In this document: piece after piece, positions 1-7,504 of the stretch
Position numbering within the stretch: position 1 is the stretch's first letter
Layout: every line of letters starts with the position of its first letter
Made by a program: the position numbers and the translations under genes
The notes under the pieces: model-generated
The model's database searches: none
What the model saw: only the letters and a program-made list of their open reading frames with translations
What the model was told of the DNA's origin: nothing
NCBI GenBank assembly: GCA_012295275.1
Contig: CM022670.1
Coordinates: forward strand, 31,358,438 to 31,370,937
Source of the DNA: Chrysomallon squamiferum
Lineage: Eukaryota; Mollusca; Gastropoda; Neomphalida; Peltospiridae
DNA length: 12,500 nt
Reading direction: 5' to 3'

Positions 1-358
1 GGATTCCAAATCTGCCATTTTTGTTTAGTTTGGAAAATATTGGAGTACCTTGACCTTTTGACCTTTGCTATGACCTTGAAATTGACCGTGTGGATCACGT
101 GATCTTGAGATGACCTTTAATGAAATTTAATCTCCCACATGTTAACTAAAACATATAAAAGTTTTCTGGGTGTAATATTTTTTGTTTAGCCACAATATAG
201 ATTTAAAAAATGCACATACATGAAAATAACACCTTTTCAGCCATTAACATCTGATTAACTAAAACCTGAATGATCAATTCTGGATGATAGGAATCACCAT
301 CTCTCTTGATCATCGAGTAAGACATTGTAGGCCTACATGTATGCATAAAGTTCACATA
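1..358 (+). repeat. Left terminal inverted repeat arm (partial)
   Basis: It pairs with 1956-2313 over its whole visible length with no gaps. I count five mismatches, at left-arm positions 60, 120, 165, 287 and 303. It contains clustered 'GACCTT' steps (about 50-115) common in long-arm invertebrate transposons. The outer part is presumably cut off by the window edge. Confidence 0.9.
151..214 (+). repeat. Direct repeat copy 1, inside the left arm
   Basis: It begins 'ACATATAAAAG'. It matches 354-418 with about four substitutions and one extra A. This copy belongs to the inverted-repeat arm proper, since it also pairs with the right arm. Confidence 0.85.
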
Positions 359-418
359 TAAAAGTTTCCTGGGTATAATATTTTTTGTTTAGCCATAATA
401 GAGATTTAAAAAAATGCA
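354..418 (+). repeat. Direct repeat copy 2, at the inner edge of the left arm
   Basis: A second copy of 151-214 begins where the inverted-repeat pairing ends (about 354-358) and has no counterpart inside the right arm. It is more diverged from copy 1 than the two arms are from each other. Template switching during repair or replication of the arm is a likely origin. Confidence 0.85.
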
Positions 419-1350
419 TACCTGCATGGATGATTGATACAATGCATTACAATGTACATTTTCTCTGAGACTAAAAACTCATCTGTTAAAACCCACCTGA
501 CATGTCTGAAGGAATGCCTGAAGGATATGAAAAGATGCCAAATGGCATGACATGTTCTACACAATCAGGCTCAAAGAGTTAACAGGAAGTGATGCTTCAG
601 GCAGGTCAGGAACTCCTTTAGATCTCCTGGTGCAATCCCCATTGAGCACATGGCAATTAGAAGTTTAAGACAAAGAAGTTTCTTCATCTGCATTTCTTTG
701 ACAATCTGAAGCTTTTTAAGTTGGACACAATGTCAGATGTTGATAAGTAAGCATTGTTTTCTTCATAAAACCTATTAAGTTATTTTATCATGTCATGTGG
801 CCTTGCCATTGGCTTTGAACAAGGTTTCAGTCAACAACAGTACAACCCAGTCTGATATCAGACGTCATCAAGTGAGGTACTGCCTAATGTATTTGTACAC
901 CCAGTCTTCGGCACAGAGTATGAACAAGGTCTACCTTCACCTTAATAAACTGTGATTTATACTTGAGAAGATTGACATAAATGCCCAAGACTTGTGGGCC
1001 TTTGGCAATAACACATGTACTCTGCTGCCATTTTATGACCTGCTTAACTTTACTAAAAGGGTTTCAGGATTTGATTTAATATTTAGGAAAGCACTGACTT
1101 TGTTCTATTGAATTGAAGGTGCAGGCCAAAACTGAAAATCCTTATTTCTTCCAGGGCTAACTGCAGTTTTAACTCTCCTGAAAATGTGTGTTATCAACAC
1201 CATTATATAAAAAAGGAGTTGTTGCGAAGTGTATGGAAAACTGAGGAAGTCGAACTCCTCACTCTTTGAAGTGGGATCAAAACACGGGACATCAAGAGTA
1301 TCTGTTCACATCATGAACAAGAACTTTTAATCAAATTTTCAACATTGCAG
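419..1350. other. Transposon interior without a recognisable gene
   Basis: This part is only moderately AT-rich and has short open stretches on both strands. One plus-strand frame is open from 779 to a TGA near 951 and then for a further 55 or so codons. A minus-strand frame runs over about 590-730. None shows a motif I recognise. A small ATG-plus-donor segment lies at 730-750 (ATGTCAGATGTTGATAA, then GTAAG). Decayed transposase sequence is possible but not shown. Confidence 0.4.
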
Positions 1351-1688
1351 AAAAACTGTTGTGATCCCCTTAATCGCCACCCTGAGCAAGCACGCTCTAG
1401 ATCTTTAAGAATTGTTAGCATGGGCACTTACAAATGCTTAGTAAATTCTCCAAAGACACTAGTTCCAGGAGACAAGTTGTGCTGTGACTGTCTGATTACC
1501 CTTCAGAAATCAAAGGTCCTGCAGAGGATGGTTTTAGTATGAGTGGTATTACAATAGGAGAATTTGGTGATAACTTGCCAGACAAACCGCTGGTTGTTGT
1601 TTCCCCAGGAAAGGACTTTGATTTGAATTCTATTCTGTCGAGTTTAGGCGAAACTCCTGTCAAACTCCATTCTAGCACGTTCCAGTAA
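1351..1688 (+). pseudogene. Broken coding remnant with a Cys-rich motif inside the transposon
   Basis: A good splice acceptor (TTTTCAACATTGCAG, ending at 1350) precedes an open frame beginning KNCCDPLNRH. The frame runs through a Leu-Arg-Ile-Val stretch to PGDKLCCDC (about 1471-1494) and stops at 1540. The CC-x-P-x-x-x-H pair followed about 40 residues later by C-C-x-C suggests a metal-binding module. From memory, similar CCDP...KLC modules occur in proteins encoded by invertebrate DNA transposons, but I cannot verify that here. A different frame (from about 1509) stays open with sensible composition (GFSMSGITIGEFGDN) to a TAA at 1686-1688. This suggests a frameshift or small deletion near 1500. 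No matching upstream exon was found: the short ATG segment at 730-746 ends in a GTAAG donor, but its phase does not fit. Strand and coding status are fairly sure; the family is not. Confidence 0.5.
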
Positions 1689-1955
1689 ATGAATGAAAGG
1701 ACAGAAAAAAACTAGCATCAGCTACAGTAACATTAAAATGACATCTTAATGTCTGAATCCTGCCCAGAGCGTGTGCAAATCTTAATTATGTCACCCTTTA
1801 CCATTGAATGGACAATGAATTGAAGGAGGAAATAATCCAGTTTTATGAAAGTGATGAGAACAGTAGAATGTGTCTGGGAATGAAGGATACAGTGAGCATT
1901 TGAAACAAACATGGTGAGAAGGTTAAGCATCAGAAACACCTAGTTCTCTCAAAAT
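1689..1955. other. Transposon interior, 3' side, no gene seen
   Basis: Non-coding DNA lies between the coding remnant and the right arm. No long open frame with convincing composition and no poly(A) signal in a sensible place were found. Confidence 0.4.
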
Positions 1956-2313
1956 TATGTGAACTTTATGCATACATGTAGGCCTACAATGTCTTACTCG
2001 ATGATCAAGAAAGATGGTGATTCCTAGCATCCAGAATTGATCATTCAGGTTTTAGTTAATCAGATGTTAATGGCTGAAAAGGTGTTATTTTCATGTATGT
2101 GCATTTTTTAAATCTATATTGTGGCTAAACAAAAAATATTACACCCAGGAAACTTTTATATGTTTTAGTTAACATGTGGGAGATTAAATTTCAATAAAGG
2201 TCATCTCAAGATCACGTGATCCACACGGTCAATTTCAAGGTCATAGCAAAGGTTAAAAGGTCAAGGTACTCCAATATTTTCCAAACTAAACAAAAATGGC
2301 AGATTTGGAATCC
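1956..2313 (-). repeat. Right terminal inverted repeat arm (inner 358 bases)
   Basis: This is the reverse complement of 1-358, with the same length and no gaps. The arm should continue to about 2564, but its partner is outside the window, so only these bases can be proved to pair. Confidence 0.9.
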
Positions 2314-2564
2314 TTGTCATTTTGCCTTTCTAACAATACCAATTTTATGAAGATTGGTCCAGTAGTTCCTGAGATATGAGGGTTCTAAGGTTGGTGGTCA
2401 CACAAACTTTTGGCAAAAATCTCAAAATTCGGTGGGCCATATCTCCCACACCACTGGTCTGATTGGGCTAAAATTTCAGATTTGGTGCTGTGGGATCCCA
2501 GTAAACAAGTATACGGTCGGGTTTAAAAAAATTTTGGGGGGGGTGATTTGACACGGAATGACCC
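2314..2564. repeat. Outer part of the right transposon end
   Basis: This stretch is less AT-rich than the following DNA and reads like the terminal part of a long-arm element: polypurine/polypyrimidine blocks, a G run near 2536 and a terminal 'GACACGGAATGACCC'. The composition changes abruptly to AT-rich DNA after about 2565. Assignment to the element is inference, because the left counterpart is missing. The exact end and target duplication are unknown. Confidence 0.55.
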
Positions 2565-2807
2565 ATATGTATTTAAAATCACTTTATTTTACACTTTATG
2601 TACCAATAAAGATCCCGAACTTACATAAACGATATTTTTCAGTTTAAATAGAATAAAGTATTTTAAAAGCCTAATAAGATAATGAAGGAAGAAAACCTAA
2701 AATAATTTATAATCATTTACGACTGTTCGCTAGATGTCTTAAGGAAATGAAGAAATTATTTGTGTTACGATATATCGATGCATTCAGCACATTTTTTAAT
2801 GTATAAG

Positions 2808-2874
2808 AATGTCAGAAATCTCACGATCTCAAACGAGCTTTACCCAAGAAGCTAATCGTGAGATTTCTGACATT
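2808..2874. repeat. Perfect 20-bp inverted repeat (hairpin)
   Basis: AATGTCAGAAATCTCACGAT at 2808-2827 is exactly complementary to 2855-2874. Within the 27-base spacer, AGCTT (2836-2840) can pair with AAGCT (2849-2853). The result is a hairpin of roughly 67 bases with a bulge and an 8-base loop. The arms are less AT-rich than their surroundings, so this is unlikely to be chance. It has the size of a microRNA precursor, but a perfect stem also suits a tiny inverted-repeat element or a recent foldback duplication. I recognise no known microRNA in either arm. Confidence 0.8.
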
Positions 2875-3435
2875 GTTTCGTTTTACTGCATCACACCTAT
2901 AGGTAAGTCGAATGATGATAAAGAGAAAGTAAAAGCGCTAACTGCCCTTCATTAGACAACCTCGAGCTGTAGCAAAAAAAAATATTTTATAGCTCCTCTC
3001 ATAAACAGAAATATGTAAATACGGTGTTTAATAAAGCAGTCTTCGGGGGTGATGAACTTTAAAAAACAAAATTATAATAGTGAAGTAGAAAAAAAATTAA
3101 GTTTTGCGAGATGCTTCGTATGAACTTATTTCCTTTTGTAAAAAGTCATGTAATAAAGAATGATCTGCATTTTTTTCTGAAATAAAGTTATTTTCATATT
3201 TTACAAAAATAAAATAATTAGCAGATCTGTAACGTCGACAGATTTGGAAAATGGATCCATCATAATAAAAAGGGCGTCAACTTGTACACATCATTTAAGT
3301 TTCTTCTCTATTAACACAAACAAGAATGTTGATGATCTTTTACAATAAAAGATGCTCTCAGCATACCCTAAATGACAGATATTGTCAACAGAATTTTAAA
3401 AAAAATGTACATTTAAAATTTTAAAATTTTATATA

Positions 3436-3456
3436 ATATATATATATATATATATT
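3436..3456. repeat. (TA)n dinucleotide run
   Basis: An uninterrupted alternating AT tract in AT-rich DNA, preceded by a mirror-like TTTAAAATTTTAAAATTTT stretch (about 3413-3431). Confidence 0.8.
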
Positions 3457-3637
3457 AATTTATTTATTTGTGAACGGAAGTACAGCAGTAATTAAACAAT
3501 GCCTCATTTACATAAATAAAAACATAAATTTACACCACCATATTATGGACATTAAAAAAACGATTACAATTTTCTTTGAATTTAAAAGAAAAAGAAAAAA
3601 TGAGTAAGAAACAAAAAGTAACAGTTTAAAAGGTATA

Positions 3638-3669
3638 TTATGTTATGTTATGTTATGTTATGTTATGTT
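3638..3669 (+). repeat. (TTATG)n pentanucleotide microsatellite
   Basis: Six perfect tandem TTATG units followed by a decayed unit. Confidence 0.9.
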
Positions 3670-3863
3670 GTACTGAAATGTATTTTATTGTATTATATTA
3701 TTTACTTACTTATGTACTTGCTTTTAGTATTATGAATAAAAAATATACGTAATTTTTATTTTCCTTATTTACTGGTAATTTCATTGTATGAAAATGGAAT
3801 GTATTACAGGTTATTTAATGTTATGAATTAATTATAATTTGCAGGCAAATTCTTGAATAGTTT

Positions 3864-3949
3864 CTTCAAGTTTGGTAAATTAATAAGCATTAACTATAAT
3901 TAAATATCGCTAGTATTACGTGCGATATGATAATTAAAACTTGAGGAAG
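3864..3949. repeat. Bulged composite hairpin
   Basis: The inner arms GCGATAT (3922-3928) and ATATCGC (3904-3910) pair across an 11-base loop. The pairing continues past a bulge with TAATTA/TAATTA. The outer arms TCAAGTTT (3866-3873) and AAACTTGA (3937-3944) pair as well, leaving about 20 unpaired bases on the left side. It is imperfect, and the function is unknown. Confidence 0.4.
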
Positions 3950-4582
3950 TAACCATTAGGAAAGTTGTTTAAACATTTAGAAGAAAATAATACGAGAATA
4001 TACCCATTATGAAAATCAAAAACATAAAAGAAATAAAGTAAAATAAAATTTCATGGAAAAAAAAAAAATAGATGATGCCAAATGCTAGAATAAAAGATTA
4101 ATGTTTAACGAAAGAAAGAATCTATTTCCGACTAACTATGCCCTTAATTTGGAAACCTAATAATATGAAATCGTGTGTAAACTTATTTTGCTAAGAAAGC
4201 CTTCCATCATACTCCAGGAAGTTGTCAGTCGATAACGAGGCGCTTATGATAGATATCGATATAAGCGACATTCTCATTGGTTAAAATTTGTTCTTCCTTG
4301 TTGGATAATCTTGTTGATACGGTTTTTAAAAATATATACATACGTTATTATTTTAGTTTCTGGAATAATAGTAAACCTTTGAAGCTAAATAAATCTGTCA
4401 CACATATTTCATTTGGAATTATAAAAAGATGTGAATACTATTGAAGCGAGATTTAAAACCTTTTCTTCTTTTAAAGCTTCCTGAAATCCGTAGACGTTTA
4501 TTGTCATTTGTATCAAAAGAGCAAGCGATGAAAGAATGCAATAAATATAAAAGCAAATAACTTGGATGACGCAGGTCACAGA

Positions 4583-4672
4583 ATTTGTATTTGATTTTAT
4601 TTGTATTTGATTTGATTTTTTTTTTTTTTTTTTTTTTTTCTGTTTTAGAAAATCTATTTTTTTTTTTTTTTT
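4583..4672 (+). repeat. T-rich simple sequence with two poly(T) runs
   Basis: A short tandem repeat of TTTGTATTTGATTT (about 4584-4617) leads into a run of 24 T (4616-4639). After 17 ordinary bases a second run of 16 T follows (4657-4672). In the opposite orientation these could be poly(A) tails of retroposed copies, but no body sequence or target duplication was recognised. Confidence 0.7.
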
Positions 4673-4750
4673 ATAATACGAAAATGAACAACAACAATAA
4701 TACTATATAAATCACCATCGTTATCATCATCAAAACTGTCATGGACATAC

Positions 4751-4756
4751 TTATTG

Positions 4757-4831
<75 letters not shown>
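4751..4831 (+). repeat. Compound (TTA)n(TTG)n microsatellite
   Basis: About 40 bases of TTA units switch cleanly to about 34 bases of TTG units. The open frames across it (poly-Leu on plus, poly-Asn on minus) are products of the repeat, not genes. Confidence 0.95.
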
Positions 4832-4832
<1 letters not shown>

Positions 4833-5385
4833 ATATTGACACTGTTCATGTTTTTGCTGGGTTTTGGGGGGGTGTTGTTTTTTTGTATGTTTGGTGGGTC
4901 CTGTTATTATTATTATTGTCATTATCTCATTGTAATTTACAAAACACCACTGAAAAGCGATAAAAAACGACACTAGAAAGTAGGAAACACCAAAAAATAA
5001 ATTTACAACAACTAAAAAAAAGATTTTCTAATGTATGCATAAAGAGAATAAGTTTGAAATCCGAATTCACAAGTGTGACGTTTTTATTGGTTTATTTTAT
5101 TTATTTATTATCTTTTCCTTTATTTTTTTCTTTATTTTCTTTTCTTTTTTATTAATTAATTAATTCATTTGTTTATTTATATTTTCATTTATTTTTATGA
5201 ATATTTAGGAGATCATAATTAATATTTTTCTTGTAAGTCCTTCAACATGTGTAAGAGTTGTAAATAAATTATGTTTTAATTATTAAGTTCATCTAAAGGT
5301 TGTTGACCTGGTTTAACCGAGTAATTCGCATTGTCATTAGAAGAATTAACGACTGTTGTTTTTTTGCGGCGGGGGGGGGGATTTT
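4832..5385. other. AT-rich spacer with short T-rich simple repeats
   Basis: It contains a short TTA run (4903-4916), TTTA/TTTC-rich DNA (5080-5200), ATTAATTAATTAATT near 5150 and a run of ten G (5371-5380). No gene is seen. Confidence 0.5.
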
Positions 5386-5390
5386 TACCA

Positions 5391-5720
5391 GCTAGTTAAA
5401 TATGTATTTTTTTATTATTATTATTGTTGTTGTTGTTGTTGTTGTTGTTTTCAAATGTTGTTTGTTGTTTTTTGCTTCTTTTTTTTTTCATTTTAAATTG
5501 ATAACACCTAGTTAAACATTATTTATTATTATTATTGTTGTTGTTAGTTCTTTATATTGTTGTTTTGCATGTTTTGTGTTTTTTTGTTTGTTTGTTCTTT
5601 TGTTGTTGTTGTTGTTGTTTTTATTATTATTATTTATTTTATTTTATTATATATATATTAGGTGTGAACAAAATGTAGAGTAAGTTTTAAAAAAAAAAAA
5701 AATAAATAAAAATTAATGTG
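5391..5720 (+). repeat. Cluster of compound TTA/TTG microsatellites
   Basis: Three arrays lie close together: (TTA)n(TTG)n at about 5410-5450, the same order at about 5521-5546, and the reverse order (TTG then TTA) at about 5600-5635. The first two are each preceded by CTAGTTAAA (5392 and 5508), a spacing of 116 bases. This hints that the block was duplicated before its repeats drifted. A run of A followed by AATAAATAAA ends the cluster near 5710. Confidence 0.85.
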
Positions 5721-5744
5721 CACAATTAACTCTGCCAAATTTCC

Positions 5745-6004
5745 ATGGATCCTACGAAAGTGAGTGCAGTGGACAGTGAGGGAAGAAGAAGCGGATGATG
5801 TCCATTTAATTAAAGCATGAAACATAAAAACATGATCGTGGTGTGCGTGTAGTCAACGTGGCTAGGTAGTACGAGCCTAATACTTTTACGATATGTACCA
5901 TACTGAAGTAGCAGAAGTCGATAAAGGCTGAAACTCCAGCAAAAGGCGTTCAAATAATTTCTAAGCTGAGGACATCTGTCCATGAAAAGATGGAGAAACA
6001 CTAA
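5745..6004 (+). pseudogene. Decayed Tigger-like transposase N-terminus
   Basis: ATG at 5745 opens MDPTKVSAVDSEGRR, and the reading frame shifts between about 5781 and 5794. The second frame then continues with RMMSI, HDRGVRVVNVAR, FTICTILK and ETPAKGVQIISKLR to a TAA at 6002. Four in-frame stops (5807, 5825, 5867, 5909) interrupt it. The pattern matches the N-terminal helix-turn-helix (CENP-B/Psq-type) domain of Tigger transposases, in which a short basic start is followed by an ExxxxGVRVVDLA-like helix and a TIxxILK helix. An intact protein of this family would be several hundred residues; only about the first 85-90 are represented here. It has no neighbours of its own kind and is plainly non-functional. 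Confidence 0.75.
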
Positions 6005-6125
6005 CCCTGTACACTTTACAAAACCAATTTATTTTTTTACATTCTCTTTTATTTTGTCATTTATGCATTCAGTTTTCGTATTTAAAAAAAAAACTTCGCA
6101 AAAAACAGTTGTGACATTTAGGGGG

Positions 6126-6233
6126 ACGGAACGGATTAATGTTATTTCAATTAATTTCATTTGATATACGAGCAAATTTGAGTTACGAGCTCTGTCACGG
6201 AACGAATTAAACTCGTATGTCGAGGTACCACTG
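6126..6233 (+). repeat. Right terminal region of the Tigger-like element
   Basis: It ends in CGAGGTACCACTG at 6233. Tandem-like 'TACGAGC' motifs (ATACGAGC about 6166-6173 and TTACGAGC about 6183-6190) and 'CGGAACGAATTAA' lie just inside; they are diagnostic of this group's ends. The TA at 6234-6235 is the expected target dinucleotide. Confidence 0.75.
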
Positions 6234-6239
6234 TATATT

Positions 6240-6580
6240 TAAAAACCTTTGATCAAATTATTCTTTCTCGTTTATTTATTTATTTATTATTTATATGTTG
6301 TTTTTTTTTTTTTACTTTCTTTCTTTTTTCTTTTCCTTTTTTAAATTTTATTAGCATTTTGATGATGTTCATTTTTATTTATTTAATATATCTCCTTTCT
6401 TTAATCCTTTACCCCCCAGTTTGATTTTTTATTTCAAAAAAGCAGAACAGTTCAAAAAGAAAAAGTAACTGAAAGCAAAAACAGTACCAAAAATAATTTT
6501 TCAGAAAATAAGTTTTAAAAAAGGAAAATATTTTTGGACTAAATAAAAGAGTGGCGCGCACTGGATCCTTGCCAGTCCTT
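6240..6580. other. AT-rich spacer
   Basis: T-rich simple sequence (TTTA units near 6270-6290, a T run near 6301-6314) is followed by A-rich DNA. The minus-strand open frame covering the second half starts and ends without coding-like composition. No gene is seen. Confidence 0.5.
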
Positions 6581-6584
6581 AGAT

Positions 6585-6723
6585 CAGTCGTGGACAAAGA
6601 GTGACCCGCGGGCACGCGTATTTTCACGAGGAAAATAATGTTTATTAGTAGTGCGCCCAGTGATGATAAGCCATATCTCATGCAGAAAAAAATTGCCCCT
6701 GTCTATCTTAGATCCAGCCGCTG
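6585..6723. mobile_element. Possible hAT-type non-autonomous fragment
   Basis: A GC-richer island in very AT-rich DNA begins CAGTCGTGGAC...CCCGCGGGC, which resembles the start of hAT elements (CAG, then a GTGGNCAAA block and CCCGCGGGC). It may end at ...GATCCAGCCGCTG (6711-6723), which could serve as a degenerate inverted counterpart (CAG..GG.TGGA). The would-be flanking octamers do not match. A shared CTTAGATC occurs near both ends, but in positions that do not fit simple target duplication. Treat this as a transposon scrap of unsure type. Confidence 0.25.
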
Positions 6724-7266
6724 ATGAATATAGTAAAATATAGTATATGATTTAAGTAAAAGTGACCCGAAGTTCAAATACGTGTTGTAGATAAACGAGA
6801 GACAATGAAGAGATTCGAGCTGTCAGTCTGAATTTGACTTCCGCGTTTTAGGTTTACTCGACAAAATAAACTATAGACCCAAAATTCTACAGTCCAAGGC
6901 CGTAGTTGTACGATTTGTTTTCTCTTCAAGAAATGTTGTCGTTGATATTTTTAATGCTGCTTTTGCTGCTGCTACTTCTGATACTGCTTTTGTTTTGCTT
7001 TTGAATTGTATTATTATTTTTTTACGTTTTCTTTATTATTTTTTTAAAAATAATTTAGACGGTTTTCGTCTTCTTAAACAAACAAATCAAACAAAGAAAT
7101 GTTTTTTATAACGACGCACAGAACGCATTTTTAATCACCTGTAGTAAGAAATGGAACCATCCAACCACACCAGTAAGATATTTTTTTCATACACTTTCCC
7201 ACAGATAGTCTTTGATAGATGCCCATTCCAAAACCACTTGAGTTTACAGGAAAGGCAACATCTCAC

Positions 7267-7308
7267 CTGTGCTGTGCGCTCTAACCTGCAAACTACAGCC
7301 TGTCATCC
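7267..7308 (-). other. Candidate 42-base exon, minus strand
   Basis: On the minus strand an acceptor-like TTTTCTGTTAATAG precedes 42 bases that end ACAG followed by the donor GTGAGA. The segment is open in one frame (MTGCSLQVRAHST). The length is a multiple of three. There is no partner exon in view and no recognised product, so this is a signal-based guess only. Confidence 0.15.
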
Positions 7309-7470
7309 CTATTAACAGAAAATGAAAGAAAACGGACCTACGGTCCTTTTATGTATGACTAGTCTCATGATAATCTTAAAAACATATTTATTTTCCAAAA
7401 TATATTTCATCGTCAGGTATACAACGACATCTTGTACGTGATACTAACTACATAGTTATGACATTTACAG

Positions 7471-7504
7471 AATTCAGATTTATGAAGCAAGAGAAAGTCA
7501 ACAG
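7471..7504 (+). other. Candidate 34-base micro-exon, plus strand
   Basis: A perfect branch-point consensus TACTAAC (7442-7448) lies about 23 bases before an acceptor ACATTTACAG (ending at 7470). The following 34 bases end in CAG and a donor GTATGTAAG starts at 7505. One frame is open across it (IQIYEARESQQ). The three signals are well spaced. No flanking coding exon is visible and the length is not a multiple of three. Confidence 0.25.

Larger units (their letters stand above)
1..2564. mobile_element. DNA transposon with very long terminal inverted repeats (left end outside window)
   Basis: The sequence from base 1 inward is repeated in inverted orientation ending at 2313 (1-358 against 1956-2313), enclosing a 1.6-kb interior. 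The right end continues to about 2564 with sequence typical of transposon ends ('TTTGACACGGAATGACCC' just before the flank). The match starts exactly at base 1, so the left arm almost certainly continues upstream of the window and the whole element would be near 2.8 kb. Arms this long and this similar point to a cut-and-paste element that moved recently, or to arm homogenisation. The interior holds only a broken coding remnant, so this copy looks non-autonomous. I cannot assign a superfamily. The target-site duplication cannot be seen because one end is missing, and the right boundary is estimated from where the repeat-like sequence gives way to AT-rich flank. Confidence 0.78.
2565..4580. other. 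AT-rich intergenic DNA
   Basis: There is no open frame of note on either strand. Contents recognised are a perfect hairpin (2808-2874), a TA dinucleotide run (3436-3456), a pentanucleotide array (3638-3669) and a bulged hairpin (3864-3949). A 7-bp palindromic stem CGCTTAT/ATAAGCG lies at 4241-4267. Otherwise I see nothing. Confidence 0.6.
5745..6235 (+). mobile_element. Internally deleted pogo/Tigger-like (Tc1/mariner superfamily) element
   Basis: The right end reads ACTCGTATGTCGAGGTACCACTG (6211-6233) followed by TATA. This is the terminal inverted repeat and TA target site typical of pogo/Tigger-like elements, preceded by the usual AT-rich '...CGGAACGGATTAAT...ATACGAGC...GAGTTACGAGC...' subterminal sequence (6126-6190). 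The left part is a decayed transposase N-terminus (5745-6004). The codons for the rest of the transposase, including the DDE core, are missing, so the copy is a deletion derivative. I could not find the left terminal repeat; upstream is only simple repeat, so the 5' end is either truncated or eroded. The family call rests on remembered consensus sequence. Confidence 0.75.

Noticed and set aside
730-750. Short ATG exon with GTAAG donor as exon 1 of the transposon gene
   Set aside because: Its splice phase does not join in frame with the acceptor at 1350; joining would give an immediate stop. Kept only as a note.
1496-1678. Minus-strand 60-codon open frame in the transposon
   Set aside because: It lies opposite the plus-strand remnant, which has a splice acceptor and a Cys/His motif; the minus frame has neither.
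2808-2874. Calling the hairpin a microRNA gene outright
   Set aside because: The stem is perfect rather than typically mismatched, neither arm resembles a microRNA I know, and there is no expression evidence, so it is listed as an inverted repeat.
4616-4672. Poly(T) runs as tails of a minus-strand retroposon
   Set aside because: No element body, internal promoter boxes or flanking target duplication could be found beside them.
4654-4963. Poly-Asn (minus) and poly-Leu (plus) open frames
   Set aside because: They are translations of the TTA/TTG microsatellite and poly(T) runs; no non-repeat coding sequence is attached.
5810-6164. Open frames of 60-63 codons on both strands near 5810-6164
   Set aside because: They cross the decayed Tigger transposase and its 3' end in the wrong strand or frame; the relic explains the sequence better.
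7180-7315. Plus-strand open segment after the acceptor CACTTTCCCACAG (RCPFQNHLSLQERQHL...)
   Set aside because: The upstream partner (ATGGAACC...AGTAAG) would leave an intron of only about 34 bases, and there is no other exon or recognised motif.
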